NCBI GenBank assembly: GCA_004296815.1
Contig: SCVT01000460.1
Span: 1 to 6,043 of the forward strand
Reading direction: 5' to 3'
DNA length: 6,043 nt
From: Reyranella sp.
GTDB lineage: Bacteria > Pseudomonadota > Alphaproteobacteria > Reyranellales > Reyranellaceae
How positions within the stretch are numbered: the first letter of the stretch is position 1; every line of letters begins with the position of its first letter. Made by a program: the position numbers and the translations under genes. Below are positions 1-6,043 of the stretch, piece by piece. The notes under the pieces are model-generated. The model had not been told where the DNA came from. It worked only from the letters and a program-made list of their open reading frames with translations, and searched no databases.

Positions 1-1379
<1,379 letters not shown>

Positions 1380-1385
1380 TTCACC

Positions 1386-3785
1386 CTAACCACGCAACGC
1401 AGCGCCGGTCGCCTTGACGACGGCGGCCACGATCTTGTCGCACACGGCCTCGATCTCCGCATCGGTCAAGGTGCGCTCGACCGGCTGCAGGGTGACGGCG
1501 ATGGCGAGCGACTTCTTGCCTTCGGGCACGCCCTTGCCGGCATAGAGGTCGAATACGCGCGCCGCCGTGATCAGCACCCTGTCGGCGTTGCGCGCGGCGC
1601 GCACCATCTTGTCGGCCTCGACGGCCGTATCGACCAGGAAGGCGAAGTCGCGCTCGACCGGCTGGAATGCCGAGACGACGAGCTTGGGCCGCGCCTTGGT
1701 GGCCTTCGCCTTGGGCAGCGGCGGGGCATCGAGGAACACCTCGAACGCGGCGACCGGCCCTTTGAGGTCGGCTTCCGCGACGATCGCGGGATGCAGCTCG
1801 CCGAAATACGCCATCACGCGGTCGCCGAGCTTCAGCGCGCCGGAGCGGCCGGGGTGATACCAGTCGGGCGCGCCGCCGCCTTGGGCCGAGAGATTGTCCG
1901 GCGCGCCGATCGCCGCCAGCACGGCGAGCGCGTCGGCCTTGGCGTCGAACGCGTCGACCGTGCGTGAAGGTCCCGCCCAGTTGCGCGGCACCGCCATGTT
2001 GTGGCGCACACCGGCCGCCACCATGCGATGGCCGGTGGGCGTCGCGTCCTTGTACTGCGGGCCAACCTCGAACAGCGCCGGGTCGGAGAGGCCGCGCGCC
2101 TCGTTGCGCGAGGCCGCGTCGATCAGGTTCGGCAGCACCGAAGGCCGCATCGTGTCGAGCGTGGCGTCGATCGAGTTCAGCAGGCGCAGGTCGGCCTGGC
2201 CGCCGCCGAAGCGCTCGGCCTTCTTGAACGGCAGGAACGACCAGGTGACGGCCTCGTTGAGGCCACGCGACGCGAGCGCCCGGCGCGCCTGCGGTACGCG
2301 CCGCTGCATCGGGTCGCGCACCGGCCTGGAGGTCGCCGAGAGCCGCGGCAGCGACGTCGTCGGGATGTTGTCGAAGCCGTGGACGCGCGTCACTTCTTCG
2401 ACGAGGTCGGCCTCGCCGATGATGTCGGGACGCCACGACGGCACCGCGGCCGCCCAGGGCCCGTTGCCGCTCACCTCGAAGCCCAGCTTCTTCAGGATCG
2501 ACGCGGTCTCTGCCGCCGGCACGTCGATGCCGGTCAGGCCCTTCACGCGGTCGGCGCGGAGATCGTAGCTGCGCTGCCACGCGGGCATCACGCCGCTCGA
2601 TACGATCTCGCTCGTCTCGCCGCCGCACAGCTCGAGGATCAGCCGTGCCGCCACCTCGGCGCCCCACCACACGGACTGCGGATCGATGCCGCGCTCGAAG
2701 CGATAGCGGGCATCGGACTGGACGCCGAGCTTGCGGCCCGACGTGGCGGTGCGGATGGGATCGAAGTAGGCGACCTCGAGGAACACCTCGGTCGTGTCGT
2801 CGCGCACGCCGGTATCCTCGCCGCCCATGATGCCACCGATGCCGTGCACGCCCCTGGAGTCGGCGATCACCGCCATCGAGGAGTCGAGCTCGTAGGTCTT
2901 GCCGTCGAGCGCCAGGACCGTCTCGCCGTCCTTCGCCTGGCGCATCACCAGATCGCCGGCGAGCTTCTTGGCGTCGAACACGTGCAGCGGCCGGTTGAGG
3001 TCGAAGGTCACCAGGTTGGTGATGTCGACCAGGATCGAGATCGGACGCAGCCCGATCGCCTTCAGCCGGCGCTGCAGCCAGTCGGGTGAGGGGCCGTTCT
3101 TGACGCCGCGGAAGTGACGGCCGACCACGATGGGGCAGATGCTGTCGGGCTTCGGCTCGTAGCCGTGCGTCCACTTGATGGGGCTCTGGTAGGTGCCCTT
3201 GATCTTGTCGGCCTTCGCGGGCTTCAGCGTGCCGAGCCCCGCCGCCGCGAGGTCGCGCGCGATGCCGTGCACGCCCAGACAGTCGCCGCGGTTCGGCGTC
3301 ACCTTGATCTCGATCACCGCATCGTCGAGGCCCAGCGCCTCGGCGGCCGGAATGCCGGTCTTGGTCTCGGCCGGCAGGTCGATGATGCCGCTATGGTCGT
3401 CGCCAAGCTGCAGCTCGCGGCTGGAGCACAGCATGCCGTTCGACTCCTCGCCGCGGATCTTGCCGACCTTGAGGTGCAGGTCGGTGCCGGGGATGTAGCT
3501 GCCGGGCGGGGCGAACACGCCCTTCATGCCGGTACGCGCGTTGGGCGCGCCGCACACGACCTGGACGACGCCCGAGCCGGTGTCGACCTTGCAGACGCGC
3601 AGTCGGTCGGCATTGGGGTGCTGTACCGCCTCGACGACGTAGCCCACCACGAAGCCCTTGAGCGTCTCGGCCGGGTTGGTGATGCCTTCGACCTCGAGGC
3701 CGAGCATGGTCAGCGCGTCACGGATCTCGCCGAGCGACGCGGTCGTGTCGATGTGCTCCTTGAGCCAGGACAGCGTGAACTTCAT
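1386..3785 (-). CDS. pheT: Phenylalanyl-tRNA synthetase beta subunit (PheT)
   Basis: PheT is the 799-residue beta subunit of the cytoplasmic alpha2-beta2 enzyme that attaches phenylalanine to tRNA-Phe. The beta chain binds tRNA and carries the editing site that removes mischarged tyrosine. Domains in order: an N-terminal region starting [13 protein letters not shown]; an EMAP/OB-fold tRNA-binding domain at about 39-148 ([13 protein letters not shown], then [10 protein letters not shown]); [20 protein letters not shown] at 161-180; the B3/B4 editing domain at about 213-388; B5 at about 405-475; a degenerate synthetase-like core at about 490-690; and the FDX-ACB anticodon-binding domain at about 705-799 ([13 protein letters not shown]). 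Length is normal for the family and nothing is broken. The open frame continues 84 codons upstream inside pheS, but that extension is arginine-rich, out-of-frame translation. The MKFT start has a strong Shine-Dalgarno seven bases away and overlaps the pheS stop as ATGA, so the two subunits are translationally coupled. The stop is TAG, 6 bases before lepA. Confidence 0.99.
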   Translation of the reverse strand: MKFTLSWLKEHIDTTASLGEIRDALTMLGLEVEGITNPAETLKGFVVGYVVEAVQHPNADRLRVCKVDTGSGVVQVVCGAPNARTGMKGVFAPPGSYIPGTDLHLKVGKIRGEESNGMLCSSRELQLGDDHSGIIDLPAETKTGIPAAEALGLDDAVIEIKVTPNRGDCLGVHGIARDLAAAGLGTLKPAKADKIKGTYQSPIKWTHGYEPKPDSICPIVVGRHFRGVKNGPSPDWLQRRLKAIGLRPISILVDITNLVTFDLNRPLHVFDAKKLAGDLVMRQAKDGETVLALDGKTYELDSSMAVIADSRGVHGIGGIMGGEDTGVRDDTTEVFLEVAYFDPIRTATSGRKLGVQSDARYRFERGIDPQSVWWGAEVAARLILELCGGETSEIVSSGVMPAWQRSYDLRADRVKGLTGIDVPAAETASILKKLGFEVSGNGPWAAAVPSWRPDIIGEADLVEEVTRVHGFDNIPTTSLPRLSATSRPVRDPMQRRVPQARRALASRGLNEAVTWSFLPFKKAERFGGGQADLRLLNSIDATLDTMRPSVLPNLIDAASRNEARGLSDPALFEVGPQYKDATPTGHRMVAAGVRHNMAVPRNWAGPSRTVDAFDAKADALAVLAAIGAPDNLSAQGGGAPDWYHPGRSGALKLGDRVMAYFGELHPAIVAEADLKGPVAAFEVFLDAPPLPKAKATKARPKLVVSAFQPVERDFAFLVDTAVEADKMVRAARNADRVLITAARVFDLYAGKGVPEGKKSLAIAVTLQPVERTLTDAEIEAVCDKIVAAVVKATGAALRG

Positions 3786-4864
3786 CGCCCGACTCCTTCC
3801 AGCGCGGAGAAGCCGTAGTGGCGCAGCCACCGCAGGTCGGAGTCGAAGAACGAGCGCAGGTCGGGGATGCCGTACTTCAGCATCGCGATGCGATCGATGC
3901 CCATGCCGAAGGCGAAGCCCTGGTAGACCGCGGGATCGAGGCCGCAATTGCGGATGACGTTGGGGTGAACCATGCCGGAGCCCAGGATCTCGAGCCACGA
4001 ATCGCCCGCACCGATCTTGAGCTCGCCGCCCTTCCACGAGCAGCCGATGTCGACCTCGGCCGACGGCTCGGTGAACGGGAAGTAGGAGGGGCGGAAGCGC
4101 AGCGGCAGGTCGTCGACCTCGAAGAAGGCGCGGCAGAAATCGACCAGGCAGCCCTTGAGGTGGCCCATGTGCGTCGTGCGGTCGATCACCAGACCCTCGA
4201 CCTGGTGGAACATCGGCGTGTGCGTCGCGTCGTTGTCGATGCGGAAGGTGCGGCCCGGCACGATGATGCGGAGCGACCCGCCGTCGGCCAGCATCTTCTG
4301 CACGTCCTTGTTCAGCATCGTGCGCGCCTGCACCGGCGAGGTGTGGGTGCGCAGCACCATCGGCGTGCCGTCGGCGCGCTTGGGCAGATAGAAGGTGTCC
4401 TGCATCTGCCGCGCCGGATGATCGGGCGGGATGTTGAGGGCGGTGAAGTTGTGCCAGTCGTCCTCGATGTCGGGACCGTCGGCCCAGGTGAAGCCCATCT
4501 CGCCGAAAATCGCGCCGAGCTCGTCCATCACCTGGCCGATCGGGTGCAGCGTGCCCTGTGCTTCGGGACGCGTCGGCAGGCTGACGTCGATCTTCTCGGC
4601 GGCGAGCTTCGCCTCGAGCGCCGAGGCCGAGAGCGTGCCCTTGCGCGTCTCGAGCGCGGTCTCGATCTCGCCCTTCAGCTCGTTGACCCGCGCGCCGAAC
4701 GCCTTGCGCTCGTCGGGCGCCATGCCGCCCAGCGTCTTCATCAGTCCGGTGACGCTGCCCTTCTTGCCGAGCACCGCCACGCGCGCGGCCTCGAGCGCGC
4801 CGAGATCGGCGGCGGCCTGCACGGCCTCGAGCGCCGCGCTGCGAATCGTCGAAAGATCGTCCAT
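3782..4864 (-). CDS. pheS: Phenylalanyl-tRNA synthetase alpha subunit (PheS)
   Basis: PheS is the 360-residue catalytic alpha subunit of phenylalanyl-tRNA synthetase; it activates phenylalanine with ATP and passes it to tRNA-Phe. Residues 1 to about 90 form the helical coiled-coil arm that contacts tRNA. The class II catalytic core follows: [19 protein letters not shown] (107-125, motif 1 region), [13 protein letters not shown] (171-183), motif 2 [21 protein letters not shown] (204-224), and motif 3 [14 protein letters not shown] (316-329). Ala318 corresponds to the alanine in the phenylalanine pocket (Ala294 in E. coli), so normal substrate specificity is expected. Motif 3 has Asp where E. 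coli has Glu before the catalytic Arg, a conservative change. The open frame begins eight codons earlier (MFGSRVGK), but family N-termini match MDDL, and a purine-rich GGGAAAG lies just before this ATG. The gene follows rplT after 94 bases that contain an intrinsic terminator, and it overlaps pheT by four bases. Confidence 0.98.
   Translation of the reverse strand: MDDLSTIRSAALEAVQAAADLGALEAARVAVLGKKGSVTGLMKTLGGMAPDERKAFGARVNELKGEIETALETRKGTLSASALEAKLAAEKIDVSLPTRPEAQGTLHPIGQVMDELGAIFGEMGFTWADGPDIEDDWHNFTALNIPPDHPARQMQDTFYLPKRADGTPMVLRTHTSPVQARTMLNKDVQKMLADGGSLRIIVPGRTFRIDNDATHTPMFHQVEGLVIDRTTHMGHLKGCLVDFCRAFFEVDDLPLRFRPSYFPFTEPSAEVDIGCSWKGGELKIGAGDSWLEILGSGMVHPNVIRNCGLDPAVYQGFAFGMGIDRIAMLKYGIPDLRSFFDSDLRWLRHYGFSALEGVGR
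3793..3800 (-). promoter_or_regulatory. Ribosome binding site of pheT
   Basis: On the minus strand this reads GGAAGGAG, a near-consensus Shine-Dalgarno, with seven bases before the ATG at 3785. It lies within the last codons of pheS. It fixes the pheT start at MKFT rather than the long upstream extension of the open frame, and it supports efficient coupled synthesis of the two subunits. Confidence 0.88.
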
Positions 4865-4889
4865 CTTTCCCACTCTCGAACCGAACACG

Positions 4890-4919
4890 AAAAAAGGGAG
4901 CCTGTGGTCCAGGCTCCCT
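4890..4919 (-). terminator. Intrinsic terminator or attenuator between rplT and pheS
   Basis: On the minus strand AGGGAGCCTG (4919-4910) pairs perfectly over 10 bases with CAGGCTCCCT (4904-4895) around a five-base loop. A run of six T (4895-4890) overlaps and follows the stem, as in a classical rho-independent terminator. The orientation matches the rpmI-to-lepA direction; in the other direction the trailing T tract is only CTTTG. It lies 25 bases before the pheS start codon, too close for a separate pheS promoter to fit in between. Some transcripts must therefore cross it to express pheST, so it probably acts as a partial terminator or attenuator rather than the end of an operon. Confidence 0.93.
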
Positions 4920-4977
4920 CTTTGCGATTGCTATCTGCCGCGCGTGACGCGCGAAAGACTACTTGAGGGCGGCCTGG
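4909..4977 (-). promoter_or_regulatory. Candidate antiterminator pairing: rplT 3' end with the terminator 5' arm
   Basis: In the minus-strand RNA, CCAGGC (4977-4972) can pair with GCCUGG (4914-4909), and CCCUC (4969-4965) with GAGGG (4920-4916). The two helices are separated by a CG-versus-A internal loop, giving 11 base pairs in total. The downstream strand includes nine of the ten bases of the terminator's 5' arm, so this fold and the terminator exclude each other. The upstream strand lies in the last codons of rplT (Gln-Ala-Ala-Leu), where a ribosome ending rplT would cover it. The pairing is read directly from the sequence; the regulatory role is inferred. GC-rich DNA gives such matches by chance fairly often. 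Confidence 0.42.
4939..4953 (-). other. Small perfect hairpin in the rplT-pheS spacer
   Basis: CGCGCG, a three-base loop TCA, and CGCGCG on the minus strand form a six-base-pair stem just after the rplT stop codon. It falls inside the loop that would be enclosed by the candidate antiterminator pairing and could compact it. A ribosome sitting on the rplT stop would partly cover it. There is no T tract after it, so it is not itself a terminator. A role is not shown. Confidence 0.5.
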
Positions 4978-5315
4978 GCCTGATCGACCAGGGCCTTAAA
5001 CGCCGCCGGCTCCCGCGCCGCGAGATCGGCCATGACCTTGCGGTCGACCTCGATCCCGGACTTCAGGATGCCGTTCATGAACTGCGAGTAGGTCATGCCG
5101 TGCTCGCGGACCGCGGCGTTGATGCGCTGGATCCAGAGGCCACGGAACGCGCGCTTCTTGTTGCGGCGGTCGCGGTAGGCGTACTGAAGGCCCTTCTCGA
5201 CCTTCTCGATGCCGACGCGAAACGCCACCTTGGCGCGGCCGCGATAACCCTTGGCGAGCTTCAGGACCTTCTTGTGACGAGCGTGTGCAGCCACGCCCCG
5301 CTTAACGCGTGCCAT
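4959..5315 (-). CDS. rplT: 50S ribosomal protein L20
   Basis: L20 is a primary 23S rRNA-binding protein needed early in large-subunit assembly; in other bacteria it also represses its own operon by binding mRNA. The 118-residue product has normal length, with the basic N-terminal extension [20 protein letters not shown], then GYRGRAK (23-29), [24 protein letters not shown] and YSQFMNGI, all family signatures. The ATG follows the rpmI stop after three bases, and its Shine-Dalgarno (GAGAGG) lies in the last rpmI codons, so translation is probably coupled. The stop is TAG. The C-terminus [17 protein letters not shown] holds one Phe (residue 106, TTT codon) 12 codons before the last sense codon, and its final codons can pair with the downstream terminator arm, which may matter for pheST control. 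Confidence 0.99.
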   Translation of the reverse strand: MARVKRGVAAHARHKKVLKLAKGYRGRAKVAFRVGIEKVEKGLQYAYRDRRNKKRAFRGLWIQRINAAVREHGMTYSQFMNGILKSGIEVDRKVMADLAAREPAAFKALVDQAQAALK

Positions 5316-5318
5316 GGT

Positions 5319-5522
5319 CTACCTCTCGTACGGGAAGAAGTTGCGCTTCAGGATGCGAGTATCCGGCTCGGCCACGATGGCCATGCCGGTCGCCTGACGG
5401 AGGAAGCGGTTGCCCCGCTTGCTCATGCCGTGGCGCTTGCCCACGACCCCATGCTTTGCTTTGCCGGAGGCGGTGAAGCGAAAACGCTTCTTGGCCGCGC
5501 TCTTGGTCTTCATCTTGGGCAT
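5319..5522 (-). CDS. rpmI: 50S ribosomal protein L35
   Basis: L35 is a small basic protein of the large ribosomal subunit. The 67-residue product begins [21 protein letters not shown], the family signature, followed by [23 protein letters not shown] and the C-terminal [11 protein letters not shown]; length is normal. The ATG at 5522 has a good AAGGA Shine-Dalgarno six bases away. A longer overlapping frame at 5302-5538 encodes unrelated arginine- and glutamine-rich sequence and is not a gene. rpmI is the first gene of the minus-strand run. infC, which precedes rpmI-rplT in many bacteria, is not present next to it here; the upstream neighbour is the divergent reductase gene. Confidence 0.98.
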   Translation of the reverse strand: MPKMKTKSAAKKRFRFTASGKAKHGVVGKRHGMSKRGNRFLRQATGMAIVAEPDTRILKRNFFPYER

Positions 5523-5633
5523 TTTCTTTCCTTTTCAAAGGGTTAGCGCTTGCGCGCCGGCCGGACCGGAGCCCGGAAAGTCCTTACAAAGCAGCCGAGG
5601 CAATGCCCTTTATTGGCCAGACCACCCGAAGGA
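5523..5633 (-). promoter_or_regulatory. Predicted 5' leader of the rpmI-rplT transcript
   Basis: If transcription starts about seven bases after the predicted -10 box, the leader is about 110 bases. It contains a modest hairpin at 5583-5563 (GGA and CCGG paired with CCGG and TCC, with an unpaired CTTT bulge), a short GCGC-GCAA-GCGC hairpin near 5556-5545, and the rpmI Shine-Dalgarno AAGGA near 5533-5529. I cannot match it to a known L20-leader or other riboregulator from sequence alone. Autogenous control by L20 is possible but not shown. Confidence 0.35.
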
Positions 5634-5639
5634 ACGGGG

Positions 5640-5668
5640 CTTATAGCGACGCGGCCCAGCCCGTGCAA
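5640..5668 (-). promoter_or_regulatory. Predicted sigma-70-type promoter for rpmI-rplT (and probably pheST-lepA)
   Basis: On the minus strand a -35 box TTGCAC (5668-5663) is followed after 17 bases by a -10 box TATAAG (5645-5640), preceded by GC. This is close to the CTTG / CTATAA pattern of strong housekeeping promoters in Alphaproteobacteria. It is an AT-rich spot in otherwise very GC-rich DNA and sits about 118 bases upstream of the rpmI start. It is the only good promoter seen for the whole minus-strand gene run. Confidence 0.75.
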
Positions 5669-5714
5669 GCGCGCCGGAATGGGGCAGAATGCCCGTCCGA
5701 TGGGGGATTTTCGC

Positions 5715-6043
5715 ATGAAACTGGCAGGCAAGGTGGCCCTGGTGACCGGGGCGCAGCAGGGGATCGGGGCGGCGATCGCGCGGGCGCTGGCCGGCGAGGG
5801 GGCCGACGTGGCGCTCACCTGGCTCGACGACCGCGCCGGAGCCGAGGCGGTGGCCGCGGAGATCAAGCGCGCGGGTCGCCGCGTCCATCTCCTCAAGTCT
5901 GACGTCTCGAAACTCCCCGAGATCGAGGCGATGGTCGCCGAGACGGTGAACGTGCTGGGCGCCCCCGACATCCTGGTGAACAACGCCGGCGTCTATCCGC
6001 GCGTGCCGCTGCTCGAGATGTGCGAGAGCGACTGGGACCATGT
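5715..6043 (+). CDS. Short-chain dehydrogenase/reductase (SDR family), N-terminal 109 residues; 3' end outside window
   Basis: This is a Rossmann-fold NAD(P)-dependent oxidoreductase of the classical SDR family, cut by the right edge. It shows the cofactor-binding motif TGAQQGIG (residues 11-18) after the first strand, an Asp-Val pair (63-64) typical of adenine-ring contact, and DILVNNAG (85-92). The catalytic Ser and Tyr-x-x-x-Lys lie beyond the window. FabG-like 3-oxoacyl-ACP reductase, sugar or other alcohol dehydrogenases are all possible; the substrate cannot be named. The residues after strand two (TWLDDR) do not clearly indicate NAD or NADP. ATG 5715 is preferred because GGGGGA lies seven bases upstream and MKLAGKVALVTG fits the family start. 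In-frame ATGs at 5700 and 5679 have poorer sites. It is divergent from rpmI and need not be functionally related to it. Confidence 0.93.
   Translation, partial: MKLAGKVALVTGAQQGIGAAIARALAGEGADVALTWLDDRAGAEAVAAEIKRAGRRVHLLKSDVSKLPEIEAMVAETVNVLGAPDILVNNAGVYPRVPLLEMCESDWDH

Noticed and set aside
2001..3089. Plus-strand open frame of 362 codons antisense to pheT
   Set aside because: Same composition artefact, with no domain, and it runs opposite an intact pheT. The 3114-3818 frame is the same kind.
1381..3174. Minus-strand open frame of 597 codons overlapping pheT in another frame
   Set aside because: Arginine-rich shifted-frame reading of pheT; the pheT frame itself carries all the domain motifs.
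3786..4037. 84-codon upstream extension of the pheT frame
   Set aside because: It overlaps the pheS catalytic motif 3 region, is arginine-rich, and does not resemble PheT N-termini. The MKFT start has a strong Shine-Dalgarno.
4865..4958. pheM-like Phe-rich leader peptide between rplT and pheS
   Set aside because: The minus-strand gap has no ATG before the pheS start and no run of Phe codons.
3818..4966. Plus-strand open frame of 382 codons opposite pheS, and the overlapping 4431-5546 frame
   Set aside because: They run through pheS, the terminator, rplT and rpmI in antisense, with Arg/Ala/Leu-rich or Ser-rich translation and no family features.
5584..5646. Plus-strand promoter for the reductase (TTACAA...TTTATT or TTGGCC...TTATAG)
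   Set aside because: Spacers are 19 and 22 bases with poor hexamers. The TTATAG is the reverse of the better minus-strand -10 box.
5682..5694. Short inverted repeat GGGCA-GAA-TGCCC upstream of the reductase start
   Set aside because: Only five base pairs. It could be an operator half-site pair or a weak hairpin, but such repeats are common by chance in this composition.
5543..5983. Minus-strand open frame across the divergent gap and the reductase gene (also 5610-6041)
   Set aside because: Opposite a clear SDR coding region, covers the rpmI promoter, and has no recognisable protein features.

Overview
The window is ordinary core-genome DNA from a GC-rich bacterium (roughly two thirds G+C by eye). 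The PheT, PheS, L20, L35 and LepA protein sequences look alphaproteobacterial, possibly Rhodospirillales-like or Rhizobiales-like. That placement comes from family resemblance, not from a search. All complete genes are intact housekeeping genes of translation. I see no mobile element, CRISPR array, tRNA, rRNA or sign of recent transfer.

Layout. Five genes run on the minus strand, from right to left: rpmI (L35, 5522-5319), rplT (L20, 5315-4959), pheS (PheRS alpha, 4864-3782), pheT (PheRS beta, 3785-1386) and lepA (EF4, from 1379 and cut by the left edge at base 1). One gene runs the other way at the right edge: the N-terminal part of a short-chain dehydrogenase/reductase (5715 onward, cut by the window end). 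The 192-base divergent gap (5523-5714) holds a good sigma-70-type promoter for rpmI (TTGCAC, 17 bases, TATAAG) and a leader of about 110 bases. No convincing promoter was seen for the reductase.

How the genes fit together. L35 and L20 are large-subunit ribosomal proteins, PheST charges tRNA-Phe, and LepA is a ribosome-associated translational GTPase, so the cluster is all translation machinery. Junctions are tight: 3 bases between rpmI and rplT, an ATGA overlap between pheS and pheT, and 6 bases between pheT and lepA. The exception is the 94-base rplT-pheS gap, which contains a near-perfect intrinsic terminator pointing the same way as the genes.

The most interesting point is that the 5' arm of this terminator can also pair with the last codons of rplT (11 base pairs broken by one small internal loop). 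This gives mutually exclusive terminator and antiterminator folds. No separate Phe-rich leader peptide like enterobacterial pheM is visible, so the end of rplT itself may act as the sensor for an attenuator controlling pheST-lepA. This is a hypothesis from base pairing only. The rest of the window looks conventional.
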